IMG/VR virus record: IMGVR_UViG_3300025168_013869
Location: 1-63,378 of that record
Source of the DNA: a virus
Strand: one strand, 5' to 3'
Length of the DNA stretch: 63,378 nt
Of the stretch, positions 53,415 through 61,973 are shown in pieces. Numbering within the stretch: position 1 is the stretch's first letter; every line of letters starts with the position of its first letter. The notes below the pieces were generated by a model. The model did not search any database and was not told the DNA's origin. It saw only the letters and a list, made by a program, of their open reading frames with translations. The translations under genes were made by a program, and so were the position numbers.

Positions 53415-55269
53415 AAACTATTTCACATGCACCACCTGCACATGCTAATTCACCTTTAAGATCTGTTTCATCTTCTGTTTCAATTATATTTGATAAATTA
53501 ACAGATGTTAATGTTTCCATTAATCTATTGTACTCCTCTTCTGTAATATCTTCAAAGGGGGCTTGTGTATATGTACCTCCATCATATGGTAATACTGCTA
53601 ATCCATTATAATAATTTTTATTATCCCACATCCATTCACCTGCTGCATCCCATTCATGATCTCTCAACGAAATTGTAGCAGATACATTATGAGTATTTGA
53701 TCCAGCTCTATGGCCTGGCTTGATCCATTCTTGAGCAACTTTCTTAACTCTCTCTAACAATTGAAATGGAGATTCTGTTCTCATAATAGCCCCTGTTGGT
53801 GCTTTTTGTGGTATACTAATGACTGCAGTATCATGGGCTCTAAAGAATTCATCTTCAACTAATTCTGGATGGGTTTCGTTTAGGTATTTATATATTGATT
53901 CATTCTTACCTACTCTAATTCTTCTAATGTAATAATCATTATGCCATGCATGAATTCCAGATGATGTTCCTAATGTTAAAGAAGTTGTTCCTGCAGGTTT
54001 TACTGTAGTTGCTCTTGCTGTTTTATTTATTCCAATTAAGTCTGCTACTCTCGCATTCTCTTCTTTTACTACCTTAGCTGCAGATTTCATATCATATCCT
54101 AATACTGTACCACTTCCTATTCCTGTCATTGAGACTCCTATTAAAGCATCCTTCTCTGTAGTTCTTTGCCATACAGGTCTCAAATAATGGAACTCTGTAT
54201 ATCCTGCTTGTAATGTACCAATAAATGCTGCAGCTTTTACTCTTGATTCAAAATCTTCTTGAGATTCTATATTTGAAACATTTACTTCACAAAGGTTACA
54301 GAATTGAAATGGTCGTAATGCTATTTCACAACATGGATTAGTTCCCCAGTCTTTATCATTTGATAAATAAATTCCAGGTTCACCTGCTCCGGATAATTCA
54401 ACTCTTTTCCATATATCTAAGAAAAATTCTTTTGTAATTTTATGCCTCATCAATACAGCTGAATTATTAGATCTACCTCTTTGTGGATTAAGTTCCCACC
54501 AATTACCTGTTTTACATGAAATCATTTCCTCATCATGTGCGCTAAATAAACTAATCAACGCTGCTCTTCTAATACCTCCTGCTAATACAGCATCTGCTAT
54601 ATGACATACTATATCATGTACTTCCAATGTAGATAATTTATCACCATCTTGCTTTTGTTTTAACATACCTTCAATCTTAACCAAACATTCTTTCAAAGGT
54701 TGTGGTCCTGGGGCTTTTCCTCCTGAGGTCACAAGCCTTGCTCCTTTAGCTCTAATATCTGTATAATCAAATTTAATTGAAGATCCATCGAAAAAGTATG
54801 ACTTCATTAAAATTTTAACAGCATCTGCCCATCCTTCAATTGAATCTGCAATTAAAAATCTTCTACTTCTATTTGGGTTAGGTTTTCTAATTTCTGGTAG
54901 TTCGTCTACATGATGTTTCTGTACAGAATATCCAACTCCAGTACCACCTAGCAATAAAAACATTGTTTCAGAAAATGCTCTCCAATCGTCTATTGGAAGA
55001 TATGCACAATTATAAACTCTATTTGGAGAGATTTCAATTGGTTTTCCTGCAAATTGCATACTTCTCATTGAAGGAAGTATCTTTTTATTATGAACTAGTT
55101 TATATGCTGACATGATCTCATCTTTAAGGTCAGGATATTTTTTAAGATGCATCTTTCTATTCCTATTAACTAATTCTTTCCAAGTTTCTCGTCTATTCTT
55201 ACTTGGAATGTATTTTGCATACTTCATGTAGACTGTAATCTCTGAGAGTATTTTTGTAGATATATTCAT
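53413..55269 (-). CDS. nrdJ: Class II ribonucleotide reductase (NrdJ, B12-dependent)
   Basis: 618 residues. LLLGGTGVGYSVQ, NPCCEIALRPFQFCNLCEVN (active-site Cys and partner), VSMTGIGSG and the C-terminal redox pair CAGGACEIV match the monomeric adenosylcobalamin-dependent RTPR group. Somewhat shorter than the roughly 700-740 usual. It supplies dNTPs from NTPs without oxygen or a separate small subunit. Promoter core 55359-55367 lies about 90 nt upstream. Confidence 0.92.
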   Translation of the reverse strand: MNISTKILSEITVYMKYAKYIPSKNRRETWKELVNRNRKMHLKKYPDLKDEIMSAYKLVHNKKILPSMRSMQFAGKPIEISPNRVYNCAYLPIDDWRAFSETMFLLLGGTGVGYSVQKHHVDELPEIRKPNPNRSRRFLIADSIEGWADAVKILMKSYFFDGSSIKFDYTDIRAKGARLVTSGGKAPGPQPLKECLVKIEGMLKQKQDGDKLSTLEVHDIVCHIADAVLAGGIRRAALISLFSAHDEEMISCKTGNWWELNPQRGRSNNSAVLMRHKITKEFFLDIWKRVELSGAGEPGIYLSNDKDWGTNPCCEIALRPFQFCNLCEVNVSNIESQEDFESRVKAAAFIGTLQAGYTEFHYLRPVWQRTTEKDALIGVSMTGIGSGTVLGYDMKSAAKVVKEENARVADLIGINKTARATTVKPAGTTSLTLGTSSGIHAWHNDYYIRRIRVGKNESIYKYLNETHPELVEDEFFRAHDTAVISIPQKAPTGAIMRTESPFQLLERVKKVAQEWIKPGHRAGSNTHNVSATISLRDHEWDAAGEWMWDNKNYYNGLAVLPYDGGTYTQAPFEDITEEEYNRLMETLTSVNLSNIIETEDETDLKGELACAGGACEIV

Positions 55270-55415
55270 TGCGTTTTCGCCTTTTTTATTAAAATTGAGT
55301 GTATAAAACGTAAAAAATCGTAACCTTCATTGTTAACGTTTCATCTTATTATCATATATAAATATGGTGTTGGCATGCATTCATGAACGCTTTTGATGAA
55401 AAAATATTTGCTTTT
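55270..55415 (-). promoter_or_regulatory. NrdJ upstream region with promoter core at 55359-55367
   Basis: 146 nt without a gene. Minus-strand CCATATTTATAT core, no GG upstream box at 14 nt, and a near-palindrome GCGTTCATGAATGC just upstream. The leader of about 85 nt before the ATG is longer than for other units here. I see no cobalamin-riboswitch B12 box. Confidence 0.5.
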
Positions 55416-56771
55416 TTACTCAAAACCTTCATTTGTTATTTCTTGGTATTTGCGTGCTAGTAATTTTCTCGTAAGCTCATTGCCGCCATCCATTTGCTTC
55501 TGTGTATCCTTCCCTCCTACTGATGTCTCTGCATATAAATGAAATTGTCCATTTGATGTATTCATTTTACTTGGTAATGTAATACCATCTGGACCAAATC
55601 TATTTTTAATAACATGCCATCTTCCAGTTCCTGCTAACTTATCTGCTACCTTTCTTGATAATGATAATACAAAGTCAGCAACCATTACTTTACCATATGA
55701 TTCTGATATCTTACTTGCATCAATAATATCTTCTTCCAATGCTGATCTATTTGCTTGAGATGCAGTCCAAACAGGTATATCATATTCTCCGGCCATACCT
55801 CTAAGGTCTTCATAAATACCTTCTAACTCATGCCTTTTTTCTTGTCCATGACCTCTTAACAAATCCGCGTAATCAACTATTATACAATCTGGTTTCTTGT
55901 CCTGCATTATACATTTTTCAACATGGGCTCTAATACCCATTACAGATACAGACTTTGTCGGATAATGTTTAATAATTAACTCACCTTTTAGTTTTGCTAA
56001 TTGTTCTTTAATATCTTCTTTATAATGTTTAAGATTCTGATTTGCAATACCTGTTATAACCGAATCATATCTTAACCCAACATATGCTTGATTTAACTCT
56101 AATGTATAATGAACAACTGTTTTACCTTGTTTAACTAAATGGGCACCTACATTCATTAATGCCCAAGACTTACCAATACCAGCTGGTGCAACCATTACTC
56201 CTAGTTCACCTTTGCCTAAACCTCCATCTGTTAATTCATTAATAACATCCCATGGAGTAGGTTGTACATCTCTAACTGCATCTGTATACCGTTCATCTAT
56301 TTCCTCCATATAATCATGCCCAATATCTTTATCAGCTCCGGCCTTTAAGGCTTCATCAACTCTAGCTTTAATGCCATCATAATCTCCATTTTTTAGTAAC
56401 TCTACAGATCCTAAAATAGCTTTTTTGATTTCTTGGTTCTTACAGAAGTCCATTGCCTGATCTTTGATGTATGCTAAATCAGGTGATTCTGTATACTTCC
56501 AAGCATCTTTCAGATGAGCAATTATTTGTTCTTTTAATATATCATGATCAACCTTTTCAAGTTTTACTTTCATCACTTCCAAAGTAGGAGATGATTTATA
56601 CTCAGTAAAATATTCTAAGATTGTATCTACAATCCAACTGTTAGCATCCGATTCAAAATATGATGATAACATGATATCTGAAATTTGTTGTAGAAATGAT
56701 TTATCTACTAGTAATGCTGTTATTACCTTTATCTGAAATGCGTACCCGTACGAGCTTAATCTATCTGTCAT
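55416..56771 (-). CDS. Replicative DNA helicase (T4 gp41/DnaB-like)
   Basis: 451 residues. N-terminal helical domain (1-150), linker, then the RecA-like core with Walker A APAGIGKS (195-202), CIIVDYADLLRG as Walker B (Asp300) and a later SESYGKVMVADFVLSLSR. It unwinds the fork ahead of gp43. The ATG lies 3 nt after the promoter core, so the mRNA may be leaderless. Confidence 0.92.
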   Translation of the reverse strand: MTDRLSSYGYAFQIKVITALLVDKSFLQQISDIMLSSYFESDANSWIVDTILEYFTEYKSSPTLEVMKVKLEKVDHDILKEQIIAHLKDAWKYTESPDLAYIKDQAMDFCKNQEIKKAILGSVELLKNGDYDGIKARVDEALKAGADKDIGHDYMEEIDERYTDAVRDVQPTPWDVINELTDGGLGKGELGVMVAPAGIGKSWALMNVGAHLVKQGKTVVHYTLELNQAYVGLRYDSVITGIANQNLKHYKEDIKEQLAKLKGELIIKHYPTKSVSVMGIRAHVEKCIMQDKKPDCIIVDYADLLRGHGQEKRHELEGIYEDLRGMAGEYDIPVWTASQANRSALEEDIIDASKISESYGKVMVADFVLSLSRKVADKLAGTGRWHVIKNRFGPDGITLPSKMNTSNGQFHLYAETSVGGKDTQKQMDGGNELTRKLLARKYQEITNEGFE

Positions 56772-56774
56772 ACT

Positions 56775-56806
56775 TTAATATAATAATTTTTTTTCTAATA
56801 TCCTAA
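56775..56806 (-). promoter_or_regulatory. Promoter-like element adjoining the helicase start
   Basis: Minus strand TTAGGATAT, exactly 14 nt, TTATATTAA. The upstream box contains the TAG stop of the exonuclease gene. Confidence 0.68.
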
Positions 56807-57873
56807 TCTTTTCGCATCTGAATAAATGCGTTAAGAGTATTGAAGGAAGTTGCTAACCAAGTATCTAAATCTTTTATGATTGTATACATTTTATCTGCCA
56901 TGAACATCTTCTTGAATTGTAATGTATTTAATTTGTCAACAGGACCTTTTACCTTATCATGTATCATTAACTTTATAGATCCTGCAATATCAACCTCTTT
57001 GAGTTGCATAAGATTATGGTTCAAGTCAACCTGGTCCTCTGATTCTACTACGGACTTATAGATTTTGTAGCGGCCTTCTTCTGCTCCATCTTTTGCATGA
57101 TTTATAATTTCATGTATCTGTACTTCTCTATTTTCTGTAACCATTGGAAAGAATTTCTTAAGTGATTTCAATGCAACACCTTTCACTCCAGGAATATTAT
57201 CTGATTTATCACCTAGGAATGTTCTATATAATAAATAGTTAGAAGCATTAATTCCAAATTCTTCTTGCATTAATCTTGGATTATACATTTTCTTTTTAAT
57301 TGGACTCCAAACAGAAATTCTATTATTTACTAATTGTAAAAAATCTCTATCAGTTGATACAATTTGAACTTTTTGATTTGGCTCTGTATATACTTCATTT
57401 GCAATATATGCTATTGCATCATCAGCTTCGATATTATCAACTGATAATAATGTTACTGGTAAACAATCTAAGTATTCTATTAGTCTACCAAATTGCTTTT
57501 TCATAGAATCAGATTCATCTGTTAATGATGCAAATTCTTTATATCTATTAAATGCAGTTTTAACAGCTCTATTTGCTTTATAATCTGGAAAAATCTTTTT
57601 TCTACGTTTAGAACCTCCTTTACCATCAAAACAAACAATGACTCTAGTAGGTTTTAATAATCGAATATTAGCAGCTAGTGATCTTAAAAATCCTGTTACT
57701 CCTCCAATGTGATCTCCATCATCATTCAATGCAGGTACTGCGGAGAATACTCTAATGAAGGTATTAAGACCATCGAGTATCAATATGTTACTATTAATAT
57801 CCGATGGCCTACCCTCTTGATGTTCCTTGACAACGTCTTGGAAAAATTTCTGAAGTTGTTTATGATTCTTCAC
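56803..57873 (-). CDS. RNase H/FEN-type 5' nuclease
   Basis: 356 residues from a GTG at 57873 that overlaps the uvsX end; no ATG lies nearby, and the first conserved segment ILILDGLNTFIRVF begins near residue 30. VIVCFDGKGGSKRRKKIFPDYKANR is the metal-site and arch region; IEADDAIAYIANE and STDRDFLQLVNN give further acidic ligands; DKSDNIPGVKGVALKSLKKF is the helix-hairpin-helix. Removes RNA primers and flaps. GTG start is unusual in this window. Confidence 0.9.
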   Translation of the reverse strand: MKNHKQLQKFFQDVVKEHQEGRPSDINSNILILDGLNTFIRVFSAVPALNDDGDHIGGVTGFLRSLAANIRLLKPTRVIVCFDGKGGSKRRKKIFPDYKANRAVKTAFNRYKEFASLTDESDSMKKQFGRLIEYLDCLPVTLLSVDNIEADDAIAYIANEVYTEPNQKVQIVSTDRDFLQLVNNRISVWSPIKKKMYNPRLMQEEFGINASNYLLYRTFLGDKSDNIPGVKGVALKSLKKFFPMVTENREVQIHEIINHAKDGAEEGRYKIYKSVVESEDQVDLNHNLMQLKEVDIAGSIKLMIHDKVKGPVDKLNTLQFKKMFMADKMYTIIKDLDTWLATSFNTLNAFIQMRKD

Positions 57874-59014
57874 CTACAAAGTCTTCTTCAATTTCAACAT
57901 CATCAATTCCAATATTATCACCAGGTTTATATGTTAATATATACGCATCACAAATACCTTTGTATATCTCATCCTTCAATTCTGGATCGGCTTCAAGTTT
58001 ACCTTGAAAGTCTTTTGATAAGAATTTTACAGCTGTACCATCTGCTTTTGTATATGTATACCATGCTCCTGCTATACTCACCAGTTTATATTGCTTCATA
58101 ACATTTAACCAGCCACCAAAGTTATCTATTCCACTTTCAAAGTAAATATCATAATCGATAGTCTTTAAAGGTGGACCCATTCTATTTTTAATAACTTGGC
58201 ATCTAGTTTTGATACCAACAGTTTGATCAACCCCATCCTTCTTGACTTTGATCTGTCCTACTGATTTCAATCGTAACCGTACTGATGAGTGAAATGGAAT
58301 TGCTTTTCCTCCACTAGTTGTCCATGGATCACCAAATGCTACTCCTAGCCTTGAACGAAGCTGATTAGTAAACAATAATGCAACTTTTTGTCTACCAAGT
58401 AGATTTGTAATCTTACGCATACCTTTTGATAATATAATAGCCTTGGATGTTGCCCAACCTGCTTTATCATAATCATCTGCTTGTTCAATCTTTGTTGATG
58501 CACCCATTACTGAGTCTACTACAATTGTTACCAATCTATCCTTACTAGATTTTCTAACTGATTCTATAATACTTTCAATTGCTTCAAAGATATCTTCAAT
58601 AGTATCTAATGGAACATAAAGCATTTTTTCTAAATCTAATCCAATTGCTTCAAGGAATTCTCTACTGACTGCATTTTCTGTATCAATATAAACTGCTAAG
58701 CCTCCTTGCTTTTGTGTATCTGCTAAAGCATGAGCTGCCAATAATGATTTACCTGATGCTTCTAATCCTGTTATCTCAGTTATTCTTCCAACTGGAAATC
58801 CTCCTACAGGTCTATTTGCAATAGCCAAGTCTAACATGGATGAACCTGATCCTACCCATCCTCTAACTTCTGATGGTGAATCCGTATCTCCATCTAAGAA
58901 ATATGCAACTTTATAGTTAGTATGTTTGAATTTCTTATTAAGACCTTCTCTAATATTTTCTCCTAAGGCCGTTGCGAGCTCGTCTGCTTGTTCTGCTTTA
59001 CTTTTCTTTGCCAT
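57860..59014 (-). CDS. uvsX: UvsX/RecA-like recombinase
   Basis: 384 residues. Walker A GLEASGKS (83-90), LAVYIDTENAVSREFLEAI, VTIVVDSVMG as Walker B, and KVALLFTNQLRSRLGVAFG as the L2 region. Acidic C-terminal tail. It carries out strand exchange for recombination-dependent replication. Confidence 0.93.
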   Translation of the reverse strand: MAKKSKAEQADELATALGENIREGLNKKFKHTNYKVAYFLDGDTDSPSEVRGWVGSGSSMLDLAIANRPVGGFPVGRITEITGLEASGKSLLAAHALADTQKQGGLAVYIDTENAVSREFLEAIGLDLEKMLYVPLDTIEDIFEAIESIIESVRKSSKDRLVTIVVDSVMGASTKIEQADDYDKAGWATSKAIILSKGMRKITNLLGRQKVALLFTNQLRSRLGVAFGDPWTTSGGKAIPFHSSVRLRLKSVGQIKVKKDGVDQTVGIKTRCQVIKNRMGPPLKTIDYDIYFESGIDNFGGWLNVMKQYKLVSIAGAWYTYTKADGTAVKFLSKDFQGKLEADPELKDEIYKGICDAYILTYKPGDNIGIDDVEIEEDFVGEES

Positions 59015-59027
59015 ATATAACCTCTAT

Positions 59028-59804
59028 TTATTCGTTAAACAAATCATCAAATGCTGCTGATACATCATCTACTTTATTAACACTTGCCGGTGCTTTTGTT
59101 TCTTGCTTAACTGGTTCTGGTGCTGTTGATGATGGATCTACTGTGTCTGATCCTTCTGGGTTTAACCAAATTGCTAATGCTTCTTTTAACTCATCATAAG
59201 ATGGTTCTTTAAAGATATCAGATAAATTAGGTTGACTATCAGTTGCTGCTTTTGAAACATTACTATCTTCTGATAATGCTGTAACATTAGGTTTAACTCT
59301 AATAGTAGTTTTTGGAAAGTTACCTGCTCCTTCTGCTGGAGTAAATTCAACTAAGATATCTCTTCCATTCATTGGATCTGTAATATCACCATAATCTGGA
59401 TCTGCTATTACTCCTAAAAGTTCTTGATAAACTAGTTTACCAAAGCCCCAAAATTTAACACCTTCTGATTCTTTACCTCTTACTAATACCGGAGCATAAG
59501 TTCTCATTTTAGGTTCCATTTTCTTTCCTAATTTCCATTCATCTGAATTACCAGAAGATTTTAATTTTTCAGAAAATTCTACTACTGGATCTGGTCTACC
59601 ATGAGTTACTGGTGATAAGAAGTTTTTCTTACCTAAGTCATAATGAAAGTACAATTCATTGAATGGATTGTCTTTGTTGTGCTGATAAGGTACGATTCTG
59701 ATTATTTGTTTGCCTGGTTCAGGCTTCCATAAGGTTGACGTTCTGTTGTTCGTCGTTTGTAATTGATTAAGCTTTGCCTTAATCGCGTCTAAGTTAATTG
59801 CCAT
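59028..59804 (-). CDS. Single-stranded DNA-binding protein (T4 gp32-like)
   Basis: 258 residues. N-terminal basic region with LDAIKAKLNQLQTTNNRTS, a core with TLWKPEPGKQIIRIVPYQ and NELYFHYDLGKKNFLSP, and the acidic C-terminal tip VSAAFDDLFNE that usually recruits partners. The zinc Cys/His of T4 gp32 are absent. Two promoters and a possible autoregulatory leader lie upstream (59805-59995). Confidence 0.88.
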   Translation of the reverse strand: MAINLDAIKAKLNQLQTTNNRTSTLWKPEPGKQIIRIVPYQHNKDNPFNELYFHYDLGKKNFLSPVTHGRPDPVVEFSEKLKSSGNSDEWKLGKKMEPKMRTYAPVLVRGKESEGVKFWGFGKLVYQELLGVIADPDYGDITDPMNGRDILVEFTPAEGAGNFPKTTIRVKPNVTALSEDSNVSKAATDSQPNLSDIFKEPSYDELKEALAIWLNPEGSDTVDPSSTAPEPVKQETKAPASVNKVDDVSAAFDDLFNE

Positions 59805-59837
59805 TTTTCTTTTTCTTTTTTTAATGGTTAATAATTA

Positions 59838-59869
59838 TTAATATAACAACTTTATTTCATTTAACCTAA
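59838..59869 (-). promoter_or_regulatory. Proximal gp32 promoter-like element
   Basis: TTAGGTTAA, exactly 14 nt, TTATATTAA on the minus strand, 34 nt before the gp32 ATG. An mRNA from here omits the hairpin/repeat leader. Confidence 0.65.
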
Positions 59870-59963
59870 TGTTTATCGAAAAAAGTTGCAAAAAAGTTTT
59901 TAATTTTTAATTTTTAATTTTGAGTTTAATTATGGCTAAACTCTAATCCTTTTTATTTATATA

Positions 59964-59995
59964 TAAATATAATGAAAATATTTCATATATCCTAA
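59964..59995 (-). promoter_or_regulatory. Distal gp32 promoter-like element
   Basis: TTAGGATAT, exactly 14 nt, TTATATTTATAT on the minus strand, right after the stop of the 59996-60643 gene. An mRNA from here carries the hairpin and AAATTAA repeats. Confidence 0.65.
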
Positions 59996-60643
59996 TTATA
60001 CTACTTTAAATCTAGCACCTTGTATTCTGTTTCCTCGCTTTTTGACTGCAAATTTTATGTCTTTTACTATATAGTCTTCTAAACTATATTCTGTTGCACC
60101 ACCACCTAAATCAAATTCAAAAACTTTTTCCTTGAATGGATGGTTCCATTTACACCATGATTCGTCAATTGTAAAACCACCACGATCATGATTATATTCT
60201 GCCATCATTTCGATAGTCATTATACCATCAATGTTTATTTTTTCACCATCTTTCACCTCTTGGTGCTCCTCATCTGTTAGAACTTTGATGAATATTCGAA
60301 CAATACTTAAAAGTTGATTATCATCACTTCCACTTCCATGGTATCGAGGTTGTACTGTTCTGGAACGCACATACTGGACCCTAGACGTGAATGGGAAATG
60401 TACTATATTGTCTATATAATTACCATCTTTCTGCATCAGATTTCCATCTTTATCAAATATAGTTGAAGCTTCCATCTTATGCTTTTTCAATTCTTTTTCA
60501 AGACTTTTTTCAAAGTCATTCCAAAAGTCAAAGGGTTTGTGTATATCGATTAGTTCTCCTTCACTTGATTCGTTTAATAATTTAGAATCATTGCTTCTTG
60601 GTTTACCTTCAAACAATTGTTTATATTTTTTTCCTAAATTCAT
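59996..60643 (-). CDS. Leader-sharing protein 1 (MNLGKKYKQLFE)
   Basis: 215 residues. Residues 1-24 share the leader of the next two genes: L-F-E at 10-12, then the RSNDS segment and LLNE. The mature part (about 190 residues) is unrelated to the others; a beta-rich core with VQYVRSRTVQPRYHG and IMTIEMMAEYNHDRGGF, no family recognised. Second cleavage at L-N-E is possible. Inferred to be head-packaged. Confidence 0.72.
   Translation of the reverse strand: MNLGKKYKQLFEGKPRSNDSKLLNESSEGELIDIHKPFDFWNDFEKSLEKELKKHKMEASTIFDKDGNLMQKDGNYIDNIVHFPFTSRVQYVRSRTVQPRYHGSGSDDNQLLSIVRIFIKVLTDEEHQEVKDGEKINIDGIMTIEMMAEYNHDRGGFTIDESWCKWNHPFKEKVFEFDLGGGATEYSLEDYIVKDIKFAVKKRGNRIQGARFKVV
60587..60643 (-). repeat. 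Leader-coding DNA repeat, copy 1
   Basis: About 57 bp coding the MNLGKKYKQLFEGKxRSND leader; copies at 60984-61040 and 61416-61472 differ at only a few bases, while the DNA downstream in each gene is unrelated. The pattern suggests domain swapping behind a conserved leader. Confidence 0.8.
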
Positions 60644-60671
60644 GTTATTTATCCTAATTTATTTAGATATA

Positions 60672-61040
60672 TTACCAATCATCTGAATAATCATCTTCTT
60701 CTAATTCATACTCATAATCTACTACACCTAGTATAGGTTCATATAATGGTCCATCATTTTCTAAATCTTCTCCTTCCAAAGAGATAGACGTCATGCCGTC
60801 ATCTGTAGTTAAGACCCAATTAAAAGTAGCTCCTTCTATTTTAATAGTTCCATTTGCATCTCTATCCTTGCCACTAACAGATCCGTCTTCTATTGAGATT
60901 ACCTTTTCTAATTGTTCGTAACTCATTTTATCCGCTGCCTTAAGTGCAGCATCTACTAATGTATTTTCTTTAAGTAAATTAGAATCATTGCTTCTTGCTT
61001 TACCTTCAAATAATTGTTTGTATTTTTTTCCTAAGTTCAT
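60672..61040 (-). CDS. Leader-sharing protein 2 (MNLGKKYKQLFE)
   Basis: 122 residues. Same leader (L-F-E, then LLKE). The mature part is small, acidic and beta-rich (GTIKIEGATFNWVLTTDDGM), ending in a very acidic tail (YELEEDDYSDDW) that could mimic DNA. No family recognised. Confidence 0.7.
   Translation of the reverse strand: MNLGKKYKQLFEGKARSNDSNLLKENTLVDAALKAADKMSYEQLEKVISIEDGSVSGKDRDANGTIKIEGATFNWVLTTDDGMTSISLEGEDLENDGPLYEPILGVVDYEYELEEDDYSDDW
60984..61040 (-). repeat. Leader-coding DNA repeat, copy 2
   Basis: Second near-identical copy; synonymous changes only except at the Gly-Lys-x-Arg position (Ala instead of Pro or Thr). Confidence 0.8.
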
Positions 61041-61052
61041 TTTTTCTTCTTT

Positions 61053-61472
61053 TTATAAGTATTCTAATTCATCTTCAGACCAACTTCCTAATTCAGATTC
61101 TACTTGTTTTGGATCTAATCCGCCCTTCTTTAAGGCATCTATAGAAGCTTTATCAAAAATAAATGTATACTCATCATCATATTTTGTTTTATCTATTTTA
61201 GCTGTTAAGAATTCCTCAGAACCTAAAGCTGGTCCTACTGTGTCTTTTCTAATTCCAGATCCAACTTGAAACTCTCCTTGTTGTAGGAATATTTGAACAT
61301 CTGATCCATCTTCTGCAGCAGCATAATAGTCTTCAAACATGTTAGTCATTTTATCCATATCTAACACATCTTCGTAATCTAATTCAAAACTTCTATATTC
61401 TTTAAGTAAACTAGAATCATTGCTTCTTGTTTTACCTTCAAATAATTGTTTGTATTTTTTTCCTAAATTCAT
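61053..61472 (-). CDS. Leader-sharing protein 3 (MNLGKKYKQLFE)
   Basis: 139 residues from the ATG at 61472, chosen because it matches the other two paralogous starts; an upstream in-frame ATG at 61511 overlaps the previous stop as TAATG and would add 13 residues (MGYSEHYKKEEVK), so coupling may favour it. Mature part acidic (DYEDVLDMDKMTNMFEDYYA), no family recognised. Leader sites L-F-E and LLKE. Confidence 0.7.
   Translation of the reverse strand: MNLGKKYKQLFEGKTRSNDSSLLKEYRSFELDYEDVLDMDKMTNMFEDYYAAAEDGSDVQIFLQQGEFQVGSGIRKDTVGPALGSEEFLTAKIDKTKYDDEYTFIFDKASIDALKKGGLDPKQVESELGSWSEDELEYL
61416..61472 (-). repeat. Leader-coding DNA repeat, copy 3
   Basis: Third near-identical copy, closest to copy 2 at the DNA level. 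Confidence 0.8.
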
Positions 61473-61510
61473 TTTTACTTCTTCTTTTTTATAATGCTCT
61501 GAATACCCCA

Positions 61511-61903
61511 TTATACATCAAATCTTTTATAAAGTTCTAATACAATTCTACGGTATCCATCATTATTAGTTAGCAATAAACTATTTTTATAATTTTCCCA
61601 TGCAATAATAAATGTTTTATCTAGAACTCCATTATTTACGGCTTTGATAATTTCATTCAATGCATTAACTGTATACAATGTATTTGTATCTTTCTTTCTA
61701 TGTATTAGAATTGTATTTGGAGTTTTTTTATAATCTTCTTTTGGGTTAACATTATATGTAACATAAACATCATTTGGTTTATCCGCATCATTAAATACAA
61801 AGATTTTCTTCTCAACAATAGTATAGCTTTGTTTAACATAATCTATTATAAGATTTAAGTCTTTTCTATGTGCAAATGTACATAATAAGTTTGTTCTAGC
61901 CAA
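61511..61903 (-). CDS. Hypothetical protein with TTG start
   Basis: 130 residues, mixed alpha/beta (KIFVFNDADKPNDVYVTYNV; NTILIHRKKDTNTLYTVNAL), no family recognised. It begins at TTG (61903) with a strong GGAAGGGA site 5 nt before; no ATG occurs in the first 60 residues. First gene behind promoter 61933-61958. Confidence 0.65.
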   Translation of the reverse strand: MARTNLLCTFAHRKDLNLIIDYVKQSYTIVEKKIFVFNDADKPNDVYVTYNVNPKEDYKKTPNTILIHRKKDTNTLYTVNALNEIIKAVNNGVLDKTFIIAWENYKNSLLLTNNDGYRRIVLELYKRFDV

Positions 61904-61932
61904 AATGATCCCTTCCTGTTTTATTTCTATTA

Positions 61933-61958
61933 TAAATATCAGCTTTCCTTAAGAAACC
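61933..61958 (-). promoter_or_regulatory. Promoter-like element upstream of 61511-61903
   Basis: Minus-strand TGATATTTATAAT core with GG exactly 14 nt upstream of the 9-mer, the same spacing as at 9776 and 38007. Confidence 0.6.
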
Positions 61959-61973
61959 GAAGTATTATTGTTA

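Larger units (their letters stand above)
59805..59995 (-). promoter_or_regulatory. gp32 leader: two promoters, hairpin and AAATTAA repeats
   Basis: 191 nt without a gene. Distal promoter 59964-59995 (TTAGGATAT, N14, TTATATTTATAT), then a hairpin (59922-59943, GAGTTTA with TAAACTC, 8-nt loop), a tandem AAATTAA tract (about 59899-59920), and a proximal promoter 59838-59869 (TTAGGTTAA, N14, TTATATTAA). In T4, gp32 represses its own translation by binding an mRNA pseudoknot followed by UUAAA repeats; hairpin plus repeats here look similar. Confidence 0.55.

Noticed and set aside
47556-55269. Possible inteins or homing endonucleases in DNA polymerase and NrdJ, common in such phages
   Set aside because: Both proteins read through their motifs with normal spacing and no splice-type blocks or HNH/LAGLIDADG motifs.
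55270-55415. Possible cobalamin riboswitch ahead of the B12-dependent reductase
   Set aside because: The region is too short and AT-rich and lacks the conserved B12-box core; it holds a promoter core and a short palindrome only.
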